NCBI GenBank assembly: GCA_030789695.1
Contig: CM061134.1
Coordinates: forward strand, 64,097,370-64,161,369
Direction: 5' to 3'
Length of the DNA stretch: 64,000 bases
Source of the DNA: Scilla litardierei
Taxonomy: Eukaryota > Streptophyta > Magnoliopsida > Asparagales > Asparagaceae
Both the position numbers and the translations under genes were made by a program. Under the pieces are notes generated by a model that saw only the letters and a program-made list of their open reading frames with translations, searched no databases and was not told where the DNA came from. Positions 44,881-54,705 of this stretch are shown here, in pieces. Every line of letters begins with the position of its first letter. The stretch's first letter is position 1.

Positions 44881-45098
44881 TGTTATGAATGAGGGAGGCC
44901 TTTGGCCTCCCCTCCTTCATTACCCATTCATTAGGCCCCCATTACTTAGAGTAATGGGGACCCTTGGTCTCCTAGAGGCTTTTGGCCTCCCCACTATGAG
45001 ATATATAAATAGAGCACCATGGCTCTTAGCTATTGTGACTTATTCTTTTGCTAAGAAATCTTGTCTCTTTCTCTCTTGAGTCCTATTACTCTCTAACA
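44881..45098 (+). repeat. E 5' LTR
   Basis: 218 bp, TGTTATGAATG...CTCTAACA. TATA box TATATAAAT at 45002-45010. Two perfect stem-loops: GGGAGGCC/GGCCTCCC (44893-44911) and CCCCATTAC/GTAATGGGG (44937-44959). Confidence 0.95.
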
Positions 45099-47120
45099 CG
45101 TTATCAGCACGTGTTCTTCCTTGAGCAAGAATCCAAGCCTAAAATCCCCACCAAATTGATCCCCTACGCGCAAGGAATATTTGGTTGCTGCGGCGATTCG
45201 TTGGAGCGTTGCGGCATTCCGGAAGCGTTCGGAAGCTCGGATCTTTATTTCTACGGATCTTTTCTACGGTCGTCCCTAGATCATCGATCTAGAGGTATAC
45301 TTCTTATTCCCGTAGATTACAACGGACTATACATAAAAAATTTTACCATGTTTGCATACAAGTAAAAATTAAAATAATAGAAAGAAAAATTTGTTATCAA
45401 TCACATTTATATCGAAATGATGATCAGACTATATCGAAATGAAGTTCCAACTCTGGAATAAATTTTTCTTGTGACTGGACTATATCCGATTAAAATAAAT
45501 TCTTGTATGCGAAGAGAGATTAACTGTAGAACCTGATATAGTCCATATAGTCCTATCACTTTGTGCCTATCACTTTACATGAATTCTCGTTACTCTGGAT
45601 ATAGTCCTGTCACTTTACAACATTTGGAGATCATGTATAACATTACAGAAAATATGTAAATTGTTAGATATTGATTAAAGAAAGATTAATACGAAGAAGT
45701 GCACTAGGTGTTCAACAAAATATGTGTGCATTGCATAACAGTTCAAAGCAAACTTTCATCCCTTAGCTCTCTATGGATTTCTAGTTAACCAAACTGTTTC
45801 CCTGGAATTTTCCCAATGTTTGCTACACCTTTCCCGCATGATTAACACACTTTCTTAGTGACTGCCATACGTGGCCTCATAGCTTCACAAAAGTGACATC
45901 ATATTGGGTGTAGGGACTCAAGAAGCCCAATAACCACAGGTCAAAAGTGCCTCACCTTCCAATGGGAACACATACATCAATGAAACCTCTTGTTTTTAGT
46001 GAGATTAGGTGTTTTCACAAAATAAACCCTATGGGCCATTGGGTTATAATTTCAGTGAGTTGGGCTTCATGCCTATACAATTACAAATTTATTTTTTTAA
46101 CAGCTAAAACTCTAATTTGGCCCGAAGCCAAAATTTAGAGGCAAATGATTATGCGTAACTGCGGAATGGGCCACAAGCCCATATAATTAAAACTATTTTT
46201 TGGCCCGAAGCCACAAAATAATTTATAAATTCGGCATTTGAAATATGAGAAATATTTATATTTTTTATAACGGGATATAAAATTGGCATATTTAAACTCA
46301 GAGAAAACTTTGTAAAAACACAATTAGTTTATATAGTCCATGTTGAAAAATTTATTTAAACATCGCTCTTGCAAATTATTATCTATGGTTTACTAGGATT
46401 CTATTTTTTCAAAATATAACTACCTTAAAGATCCTGAGACCGCTCTGCCGTTAGTCAACTAACCTAACGGTGTATGACGTTTCCACGTGGTCTACGAGAT
46501 AATTATATTTTCTAGTTTCCTTTACCATATGTTATGCTTGAGATATATGCGTGGTTGTTTATTTTTATACCTGTAGCATATTTAGAACTGCGTGAATGTT
46601 TAAATCAGTAAAAATGTGTTTTTCAGGATCGGCCATTGTATACCTATTTACTTTCCTTGCACTTTTATTTTCTTTTGAGAGAATTTGTAAGTGAGGAAAT
46701 TTGTATTTTAAAGCCAAAGCTCGATGCAACAGCACATAGAATTGATGAAAACTCCTTCAATGGATCATGATGTCGGTCAATGTGCTTGGCTAAGTTTGCT
46801 GGACCAACCTAGCTTGACTGGGTAACAAGTGGTCCTGGCTTAGTCAATTCCCTGGCCGCGTCCGCTGGACCGCAAGGAGTCGATTCATGACTGTGTAAGC
46901 CAAAGCTCGATGCAACAGCATATGAAGACGGAGATATAGGGACCCAGTTCAGTTTGGGTTTCCGCAGTTGTATTTTTCTTTCATTTTATGGACTGTAAAC
47001 GAACTTTGGACTGTTTATTTTTGGGTATCTGGCCGATCCCCGCATTTTTACTTGTTTATTTCTTTATGCATGAATTTTTAATTTTAATTAATTCATGCTC
47101 ATTTTAAATTGCGTAGATAA
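45099..47120 (+). other. E leader, about 2 kb
   Basis: Non-coding, A/T-rich. It begins CGTTATCAGCACG, the likely primer site, which is not the usual TGGTATCAGAGC but a type I recall from some copia lineages. It contains the block shared with D (46735-46899). A 2-kb leader is long for an element with 218-bp LTRs. Confidence 0.6.
46713..46920 (+). repeat. Shared leader block in E, bracketed by a 22-bp direct repeat
   Basis: The 22-mer beginning GCCAAAGCTCGATGCAAC occurs at 46713-46734 and again at 46899-46920. Between them lies the 165-bp block homologous to D 43717-43881. The layout is that of an insertion with duplication of its edge. Confidence 0.85.
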
Positions 47121-48134
47121 ATGGCAAAATTGGCAAGCGTCGATTTCGAAGTCCTTGACTCTGCAGGGACAAATTACCTGAGTTGGCGAGTGGACCTGAA
47201 GTTCCACTTGCGTTCGATGGCCCTCCTTGGGTACATTTTGGCTCCTTCCTCGGCCCCCGCAGCGGCCGAAGCTTCTGCTACAACTAGCAGCAGCCCTACA
47301 ACCACTGTATCCGATGTAGATAAGGCTAAAGCCATAATCTACATTAGGAAACATATAGATCGGACCTTAAAGGCCGAATACTTAACGGTTGAGGATCCAA
47401 AGGACCTGTGGACAGCGCTGGAAGCTCGGTATAAACATCAAATTGATGTTATATTACCGCGTGCCAGTTATGAGTGGGAAAACCTCAGACTTCAGGACTA
47501 TAAGTCCGTCGCTGAGTACAATTCTGCACTTCATAACATCACCTCACGCCTGAAGTTGTGCGGTGAAGAAGTGACAGAACAACGCATGTTGGAAAAGACA
47601 TTTACCTCGTTCCACGAGAAAGATGCAATCCTCATGCAGCAGTATCGTGAACGCAATTTCACGAAATTCTCCGATCTGATCTCATGCCTACTTAGGGCAG
47701 AGCAGAATCGAGACTTACTGCTTGCAACTCATAACTTACGTCCAGCTGGCACTGCCCTTATCCCTGAAGCCCATCACGTTTCTCCCCAGAAGTGGAAAAA
47801 CAAGAGGAAGGCTAAAAACACTAAAGGGAAAGCTATAATGAAGCAACCAAGAGGTGCAGCTCCCCAGACAAACAAAAACAATAAGGGAAAAAGAAATTTC
47901 ACTTGGAAGCGAAAGAACACCGAGCAAGTGTCACTTCCAAAGAAGAACTGGGAGGATAAATGCCATAGATGCGGCATGACTGGCCATTGGTCCAGAAACT
48001 GCCGCACTCCTCGCCACCTCCAGGATCTATACCAGGCGAGCCAGAAGTCTCTACCTGAAACAAACTTGGCGGCTGTTCAGCCACCAACAATGTTTACTGC
48101 AAAAGACTTCGAGAACGACGACCTTCTCGATTGA
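47121..48134 (+). CDS. gag: E Gag
   Basis: Intact 337-residue frame from MAKLASVDFEVLDSAG to a TGA at 48132-48134. The capsid region has GTNYLSWRVDLKFHLRSMAL, a linker rich in Ala/Ser/Thr, IYIRKHIDRTLKAEYL, DPKDLWTALEARYKHQI and LRLQDYKSVAEYNSALHNI, the usual order of copia Gag (UBN2-type). A basic stretch follows (about residues 225-275), then one zinc knuckle CHRCGMTGHWSRNC (about 282-295) for RNA binding. This Gag would form the particle and package the RNA. It is one of the few undamaged genes in the window. Pol is in another frame after a 130-bp gap, so pol needs a frameshift, splicing or reinitiation. Confidence 0.93.
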   Translation: MAKLASVDFEVLDSAGTNYLSWRVDLKFHLRSMALLGYILAPSSAPAAAEASATTSSSPTTTVSDVDKAKAIIYIRKHIDRTLKAEYLTVEDPKDLWTALEARYKHQIDVILPRASYEWENLRLQDYKSVAEYNSALHNITSRLKLCGEEVTEQRMLEKTFTSFHEKDAILMQQYRERNFTKFSDLISCLLRAEQNRDLLLATHNLRPAGTALIPEAHHVSPQKWKNKRKAKNTKGKAIMKQPRGAAPQTNKNNKGKRNFTWKRKNTEQVSLPKKNWEDKCHRCGMTGHWSRNCRTPRHLQDLYQASQKSLPETNLAAVQPPTMFTAKDFENDDLLD

Positions 48135-48264
48135 GCACCATCGTTTATCTATGCTTTTTAGAATTAAATGTATCTTCATCTTTTATTTGCTTAAGTACGA
48201 ACTTTTATTTTCGAATGAATGTTTACATTTTCGCTCAAATAAAATTTCGTTTTTGCTTATATAG
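48135..48264 (+). other. E gag-pol spacer
   Basis: A/T-rich 130 bp with stops in the pol frame. It ends TTTTTGCTTATATAG directly before pol, which resembles a 3' splice site. A spliced pol message is possible but not shown. Confidence 0.5.
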
Positions 48265-48657
48265 ATGATGTCTGAGTGCCTAGTGGACAATGCCTCAATG
48301 CACACAATCCTTCGCGATCATTGCTATTTTAATAGCGTAAATAAATATGACGGTCCTGTTATCACAATTTCAGGACTGTCCCAAATAATTGAAGGATCTG
48401 GTGAAGCAAATATATTGCTCCCAAATAACACAAGACTTCAAATAAAAAATGCATTATTCTATCCTAAATCAAATAGGAATCTCGTAAGTTTCAAAGATTT
48501 CCGTTTAAACGGATATCACTTAGAAACCAGAGATGAAAATACGGTTGAATATCTGTATGTAACTCGTCAGAAAGATGACCGGAAGATCATCTGCGAATGA
48601 TTCAAGGGACTCCCGTCGGGTCTCTACCAAACATACATTCAACCAATAGAAGCCAAT
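48265..48657 (+). pseudogene. E protease region (active site altered, one stop)
   Basis: Open from MMSECLVDNASMHTILRDHC. Copia proteases normally have CLVDSGTTHTIL here, so the D-S-G catalytic triplet reads D-N-A. The rest (ISGLSQIIEGSGEANILL, ALFYPKSNRNLVSFKDF) fits a copia protease. A TGA at 48598-48600 ends this part; the frame then continues without change into the integrase ORF. Either the copy lost its protease after insertion or it was inserted by enzymes from another copy. Confidence 0.8.
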
Positions 48658-51600
48658 ATGACTGAGCACCAGACGTGCCAATCCTTGCCAGAGTTCGAAC
48701 TCTGGCACAATAGACTTGGTCACCCTGGAACAGCAATGATGCGACGCATCATCTCTGAATCCCGTGGACACAAATTGAAGAACCTGAAGATTCTTCAAAA
48801 GGGTGAATTTCCATGTCTCCCTTGTTTCAAGGGAAAACTTATAACGAGACCATCCCTCCTGAAAGTGGGATTAGAGTCTCCTGCCTTCCTTGATAGAATT
48901 CATGGTGACATTTGCGGGCCTATTCACCCCTCAAGTGGCCCATTTCGGTACTTCATGGTACTGATTGATGCATCAACCAAATGGTCTTATGTGTGCCTCT
49001 TGTCCACCCGCAACCTAGCTTTTCCAAAGCTATTGGCACAAATAATAAGGTTGCGTGCTCATTTCCCCGATAACCAAATCAAGAAACTACGTCTTGATAA
49101 TGCGGGAGAATTTACTTCACAAGTCTTCGAAGACTATTGCCGGGCAACGGGTATTGAAGTTGAACATCCTGTAGCACATGTTCACACCCAAAACGGATTA
49201 GCTGAGTCCCTTATAAAGAGACTCCAATGGATTGCACGTCCATTGCTTATGCAATCCCAGTTGCCTGTGGATGCTTGGGGGCATGCTATTTTACATGCCG
49301 CATCACTTATTAGGATAAGACCCTATGGAGGTCACACTTTATCCCCGATGCAACTAGCATACGGCGCACCTCCGGATATCTCTCATTTGAGAGTGTTTGG
49401 TTGTGCGGTATATGTCCCAATAGCACCACCGCAGAGGACCAAAATGGGTCCTCAGCGTCGTCTAGGTATATATATTGGGTTTGATTCGCCCTCTATTATC
49501 AGATACCTTGAACCCCTGACGGGTGACGCATTCAAGGCACGTTTTGCAGACTGTGAATTTAATGAGAAATTTTTTCCAAAACTGGGCACACAGTCTAAGA
49601 AGCCAGAAGCTTCTGAGACCATTAGTTGGGACCAGAAGTCTTTGTCCCTATATGATCCACGTACTAATCTGTGTGAAGATGAGATCCTGAAGATCCTTCA
49701 CATCCAGAATACAGTACATCTTTTACCGGATAAATTCACGGACAACCAGAAGATTGTCCGTTCACACGTCCCTGCTGCCAATACGCCAGCTAGGATTGAC
49801 ATCCCCATAGATGGATGCAGCCCACCGGCAGCAGAATTGGTTGTACCTCAAATGAAAAGAGAACGCCCACCAGGTTCAAAAGATAAAGTTCCTCGAAAGA
49901 GGAAGACTCCTGGCGATACTAAGATTATCCCTCCACAGGATGCTGAGCTCAGACCAGCTACTTCTCCCCTCCTGATTTCCCCAGCAGAGGAAACAATAGG
50001 AGAAACATCATTAAATTTTGTACGTACTGGAGAAGTACTGGACAGAAATAGCATAGTCGTCGACGACGATTTTGCGTTCGATATTGCCGTTCACGTCACT
50101 GAATTTGACGATGACGTCGAACCACGATCTCTAGCGGAATGTAAACGCAGAGATGATTGGCCAAAGTGGGACGAGGCAATAAGAGTAGAGCTGGACTCAC
50201 TCTTGAAACGCAAAGTCTTTGGACCAGTAGTCCAAACACCAGTAGGTGTAAAACCTGTGGGATATAAGTGGGTTTTCATAAGAAAAAGAGATGAAAATAA
50301 TGTGATCGTTCGCTATAAGGCACGCCTTGTAGCCCAGGGATTTTCCCAAAGACCGGGGATTGATTCCGAAGATACGTATTCCCCGGTCATGGATTCGATC
50401 ACCTTCCGATTTTTAATCAGCCTAACTTCTCTGGAAAGCCTAGAAATGCAGCTCATGGACGTTGTGACTGCATATCTATATGGCGATATAGATAAAAATA
50501 TCTATATGAGACTTCCTGATGGGTTTAATCTACCCCCAGAGATGAAAGAGATACCTCGGGACGTATTCTCTGTAAGGCTACATAGATCATTATATGGTCT
50601 AAAACAATCGGTCAAGATGTGGTATAACAGACTAAGTGATTTTCTTGCACAGCAAGGATTCACGAATAACGAAGTCTGCCCGTGTATCTTTATCAAAAGA
50701 ACGGGAACAGGATTTGTCATCATAGCTGTATATGTAGATGACTTAAATCTCATAGGATCTCCTGCAGAGATCAAAGAGATATCTGAAAGCCTTAAACATA
50801 CTTTTGAAATGAAAGACCTAGGCAAAACAAAGTATTGTCTTGGCTTACAGATAGAACACCTAAGAGGTGGAATCCTATTACACCAATCTAATTATACAAA
50901 AAAACTTCTACGCAAGTTTCATATGGATAAATGTCATCCTTTAGGTACTCCTATGGTCGTAAGATCACTAGATGTACATAAGGACCCCTTCCGGCCACTG
51001 GAAGAGGGGGAGGAGATATTGGGTCCTGAAGTACCCTACCTCAGTGCCATTGGAGCACTTCTATATCTGGCTAACTGTACGCGTCCCGATATAGCGTTTA
51101 CAGTTAATCTACTAGCCAGACACAGTGCTGCGCCCACAAAGCGCCACTGGAACGGAGTAAAGCATCTTCTGCGATACCTTCAGGGTTCCATTGATCTTGG
51201 ACTTTACTACCAGAGAGGTGCCTCCCCCAAATTGTTTGGTTATACTGATGCAGGTTATCTCTCTGATCCGCACACGGCAAAATCTCAAACAGGTTTTGTA
51301 TTTACCTACGGAGGTACTGCTATCTCTTGGAGATCGGTAAAACAAACCACTACTGCTAAATCTTCCAACCATGCAGAGCTCATCGCGATCCATGAGGCGA
51401 GCAGAGAATGTTTTTGGCTACGCTCCATCGTCCAACACATCCTCCAATCCACTGGCCTGAAGACCAGTGATCTGGAGCCTACTGCCCTATTCGAAGACAA
51501 CGCCGCATGCATTGCTCAGCTTCAGAAGGGCTACATCAAAGGCGACAGGACAAAACACATTTCTCCCAAGTTTTTCTGGACGCACGAGCAGAAGAACGAC

Positions 51601-51735
51601 AAGCAGATTGAAGTTCGACAGATCCAGTCATGCAACAACTTAGCTGATCTTTTTACTAAGGCATTGCCTAAATGTACTTTTGTAAAGCTTGTAAAGAACA
51701 TTGGTATGCGACAGTTGAAAGACCTGCAAGCCTGA
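48658..51735 (+). CDS. pol: E Pol: integrase, RT, RNase H
   Basis: A continuous 1025-residue frame. The GAG-pre-integrase zinc site comes first (FELWHNRLGHPG, then CLPCFKGK). The integrase core has the three acidic residues in DRIHGDICGP (about residue 85), LRLDNAGEF (about 145) and NGLAESLIKR (about 181). A variable Pro/Lys-rich linker follows. RT has [38 protein letters not shown] and catalytic VYVDDLNLIG at about residues 690-700. RNase H has GYTDAGYLSD, SSNHAELIAIHEA and LFEDNAACIAQL, and the end is ADLFTKALPKC. All catalytic motifs I can check are present. The in-frame region upstream holds the damaged protease. The ATG at 48658 is simply the first after the stop; in the undamaged element this would be part of a longer frame. 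Confidence 0.92.
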   Translation: MTEHQTCQSLPEFELWHNRLGHPGTAMMRRIISESRGHKLKNLKILQKGEFPCLPCFKGKLITRPSLLKVGLESPAFLDRIHGDICGPIHPSSGPFRYFMVLIDASTKWSYVCLLSTRNLAFPKLLAQIIRLRAHFPDNQIKKLRLDNAGEFTSQVFEDYCRATGIEVEHPVAHVHTQNGLAESLIKRLQWIARPLLMQSQLPVDAWGHAILHAASLIRIRPYGGHTLSPMQLAYGAPPDISHLRVFGCAVYVPIAPPQRTKMGPQRRLGIYIGFDSPSIIRYLEPLTGDAFKARFADCEFNEKFFPKLGTQSKKPEASETISWDQKSLSLYDPRTNLCEDEILKILHIQNTVHLLPDKFTDNQKIVRSHVPAANTPARIDIPIDGCSPPAAELVVPQMKRERPPGSKDKVPRKRKTPGDTKIIPPQDAELRPATSPLLISPAEETIGETSLNFVRTGEVLDRNSIVVDDDFAFDIAVHVTEFDDDVEPRSLAECKRRDDWPKWDEAIRVELDSLLKRKVFGPVVQTPVGVKPVGYKWVFIRKRDENNVIVRYKARLVAQGFSQRPGIDSEDTYSPVMDSITFRFLISLTSLESLEMQLMDVVTAYLYGDIDKNIYMRLPDGFNLPPEMKEIPRDVFSVRLHRSLYGLKQSVKMWYNRLSDFLAQQGFTNNEVCPCIFIKRTGTGFVIIAVYVDDLNLIGSPAEIKEISESLKHTFEMKDLGKTKYCLGLQIEHLRGGILLHQSNYTKKLLRKFHMDKCHPLGTPMVVRSLDVHKDPFRPLEEGEEILGPEVPYLSAIGALLYLANCTRPDIAFTVNLLARHSAAPTKRHWNGVKHLLRYLQGSIDLGLYYQRGASPKLFGYTDAGYLSDPHTAKSQTGFVFTYGGTAISWRSVKQTTTAKSSNHAELIAIHEASRECFWLRSIVQHILQSTGLKTSDLEPTALFEDNAACIAQLQKGYIKGDRTKHISPKFFWTHEQKNDKQIEVRQIQSCNNLADLFTKALPKCTFVKLVKNIGMRQLKDLQA

Positions 51736-51918
51736 AGCTTGTACGGATCAGGGGGAGTAACATGTGGGTTGCACTCTTTTTCCTTAAGCTGTTGGGTTTT
51801 CCCACTAGGTTTTCCACAGCTAAGGTTTTAACGAGGCAAACACACTTACTCTGGATCCAGAAGTATCCACCCCTTGCCTCAGTAGCTGAGACCGAAGTGA
51901 TGAATGTGTAAGGGGGAG
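51736..51918 (+). other. E 3' untranslated region with polypurine tract
   Basis: Contains TCAGGGGGAGT at about 51749-51759 and the polypurine tract TAAGGGGGAG at 51909-51918, which abuts the LTR. Confidence 0.75.
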
Positions 51919-52136
51919 TGTTATGAATGAGGGAGGCCTTTGGCCTCCCCTCCTTCATTACCCATTCATTAGGCCCCCATTACTTAGAGTAATGGGGACC
52001 CTTGGTCTCCTAGAGGCTTTTGGCCTCCCCACTATGAGATATATAAATAGAACACCATGGCTCTTAGCTATTGTGACTTATTCTTTTGCTAAGAAATCTT
52101 GTCTCTTTCTCTCTTGAGTCCTATTACTCTCTAACA
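51919..52136 (+). repeat. E 3' LTR
   Basis: 218 bp, identical to 44881-45098 except one G/A difference just after the TATA box (AGAGCACC versus AGAACACC). Confidence 0.95.
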
Positions 52137-52141
52137 GTCCC

Positions 52142-52290
52142 AAAATTTTCGTGTTGCAAAAACAATTTTTAAAACACAAAACAATTTTTTAAACTAATTT
52201 TAACATAAAGCAAAAAATAGTTCGTATGTTAAAATTAAGCAATTTAAAGATTTAAAAAACATCGCTAAAATAGATCTATAGCATATTCGT
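52142..52290 (-). other. D leader, primer-proximal part
   Basis: Short A/T-rich non-coding stretch between E and the D primer site. Nothing else is seen. Confidence 0.6.
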
Positions 52291-52303
52291 GGCTCTGATA
52301 CCA
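52291..52303 (-). promoter_or_regulatory. D primer-binding site (tRNA-Met)
   Basis: On the minus strand TGGTATCAGAGCC, one base from the LTR. It proves the minus orientation of D. Confidence 0.92.
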
Positions 52304-52304
52304 C

Positions 52305-54700
52305 TGTAGGGGTTTTGGCGGACTCTCAGAGCTCGAATCTGTGTCCGTCCTAAGTCGGACGGGCCACAGGGGCATAAAAACGCAGCGGAATAAAATTACT
52401 ACTAGCCAAACAATTTAGCTAGGCTCTGAGGGAGCCAGAACCTAGCCCGATCTATGCCAACTTGGGGTGGATCTGACCACCCCAAGAGGGATCTATTCTA
52501 TAGCGACAAAATTAAATCTACACTAATAATTGCTTAACCACATACCCGGAATCTTGACCCTGAAGCAGGCAAGATGTACCGCACCGTCTTCTGATGCTCC
52601 TCGTAGCCGAGCCATCTTGACTCGATCTGCCTGAGCCACCTCGCACCCTCGAACCGATCCGCCCGAGCCGACTTTCGCCTCCGAGCCGATCACACGCGGT
52701 AGAAAGTTTCACTTGAGTAGAACATGTGTCTTAGACGTCTGGATCCGAATCCAAACCCCCTTCGTAGTCTTGCTAGGCCTACTCTGGAGAATAGGAAGAA
52801 GAGAAAGAGAGAATAGTTAGTCGCCGATCGAGCTTGCTCTAAAATTCTGGAGCTACTCGATTGAGGACTTGGTGCATCTTTCAACGAAGGGATTGCACCC
52901 CTATTTATATAGGGAGTCGACACTCCTTCTTTCGTTGCGAGCAATGTGGGACAATAGCTAAATTGAAGAGAATTCAATTAAGCTAATTTAGCTTAATTTG
53001 AAGTTAGAGAGCTTTTCATAAAAGCAAACTTCAACTAATTAATTCTCTTCGCTCATTAAACTTTAGACACCAAACAAGCTATCAATCCGAAGGGCTTCGA
53101 ATGGTGAACACGTAGGAACCAACGGCGACGAATTTCGACTTCGTTTGACTCCTCAAACAATTGCCCAAAGTTGGGCAAAAAATCAATCTTCGTAGCCGTC
53201 ATGTGGGGTTTCAAAAAACCCTAGAATAACTTAAGTTGCGGACGCGCCCGCTAAGCTTAGTGGGCGCGCCCGCCCAAGGCATGGGAAGCGGGCCGCCCGC
53301 CCGCTGGGTAGCGGGCCGTGCCCGCTGAAAGCAGGGGGCACTGGCCCGCTGCAGACAGCGGGCGCTACCGCTGTGCAGCGGGCCACGCCCGTTTTGACTC
53401 CGCGGATGGGCTTGTTAGCCTAGTGGGTCTAACCCACCTTGCATTGAACTGTTTTTGCGTTTCTGGACTCGTTTGAGCTCCGATTTGGACGCGGTTTGAA
53501 CCTGTGTTAAGACCGGGACGATCCCGTTATCCAGGTAACCTTTTCCAATATATTTTTTCCTACTAAATTTGTCGTAACAAATTTACGACACGTTTAATCT
53601 TAGTTTGCATCAAATACAACATTGTCCATATTGCTATTTACGACTAATTTTTACAACAAGCTTTGTGAATATTAACTATTCAATATCATCAAATGAATTT
53701 CTCTCAATTAATCTTCCTATTACTAAGACACAAACGCTACTCGGTGTGAGATCCTACAGCCTGACATTACTACAGGTTGGGGCTCGGAACCTCTAGACGA
53801 CGATCACCACGAGCAGTAGCTGTCGTCCCTATTTCAGAATCATCATAACGTGATCGACCCTTTGACAAAAGTGTCGTTGGGTTTACATTGGCTGTGTCAG
53901 TGATGAATGCCGTTAGATATAGTCCCTTCGTCAAGACTGTGTTCATGTTGGCCTATGGTATGGTTTACTGTCAACCCTATTAGACAACATTGGTCAGTAT
54001 ACGGCGGTCTTTGTTGTATTCACGTTGTACTTCTTACAACGTACCCCGGCCGAGGATTAACACAAAGACCGTACTGAGCCTGTGACACTAACTTCCCTTT
54101 AACGGAAGTGACGAATCTCATCTTAGTCATCTACTCGCCTCGTGAGCTTCAGGTGCAACTCAACCTAAGATCTTCAGCAGGCCTAGCCTCGAAGCTAGAT
54201 CATGTGTCTAGGCTACACCGTTCGCTCACAGGTTCGTACAAATGACTTCAAGTCATAAGGACCAGTTAACCTATCATCACCCTAGAGTTATTATAGACAG
54301 TTTAGTTAAAGTTAACCATTTAATAACTCTAATTTGGTCGTTCAGTGAACTCATTCTCCAATGAGCACCTGTGTCTCGTCTCCGAATTCACCATGTCGAA
54401 TGACTATGAGATCATCATTACCCAAAGGTAAGACTAAGACACAGTGGTCTATCCGATGTGTCGATATCCAGTTCTCGACACATCTATGACCACGAACCGT
54501 TTAAGACTTACGTTTCTATTCAGGCGCTTACTCATAATCGAGATCTTATCTAGATATGTAAGGACCTAACTATAAGTCTATGGACATTATCTAAGTATAT
54601 TAATGCAAAGATTTCATACTTAGGATAATGGATACCATATACAGTATGAACAAGACGTATACTTAGGATAAATCGCCTTATGTGCATATATCCTCCTACA
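52305..54700 (-). repeat. D LTR (5' LTR on the minus strand)
   Basis: 2396 bp partner of 38630-41009, including the palindrome at 53238-53273 (two mismatches) and the TATA near-palindrome near 52900. A GC-rich insertion of about 20-40 bp near 53310-53360 is absent from the other LTR. Confidence 0.9.
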
Positions 54701-54705
54701 GATAG

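Larger units (their letters stand above)
44881..52136 (+). mobile_element. E: young Ty1/copia element with short LTRs
   Basis: 218-bp LTRs (44881-45098 and 51919-52136) differ at one position by eye, with perfect GTCCC duplications at 44876-44880 and 52137-52141. Gag and most of pol are open. Order gag, protease, integrase, RT, RNase H marks Ty1/copia; lineage not assigned with certainty (Ivana/Oryco-like features). It is inserted in the leader of D. Confidence 0.95.
38630..54700 (-). mobile_element. D: gag-only Ty1/copia element with long LTRs, minus strand
   Basis: The LTRs are 38630-41009 and 52305-54700, with ends TGTAGG...CCTACA. Flanks are TATAG (38625-38629) and GATAG (54701-54705), a target duplication with one mutation; joining them restores WILDSRCSKHM of the B protease. 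The primer site reads on the minus strand beside the right LTR. Only gag is present. E is inserted in its leader. Confidence 0.9.
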
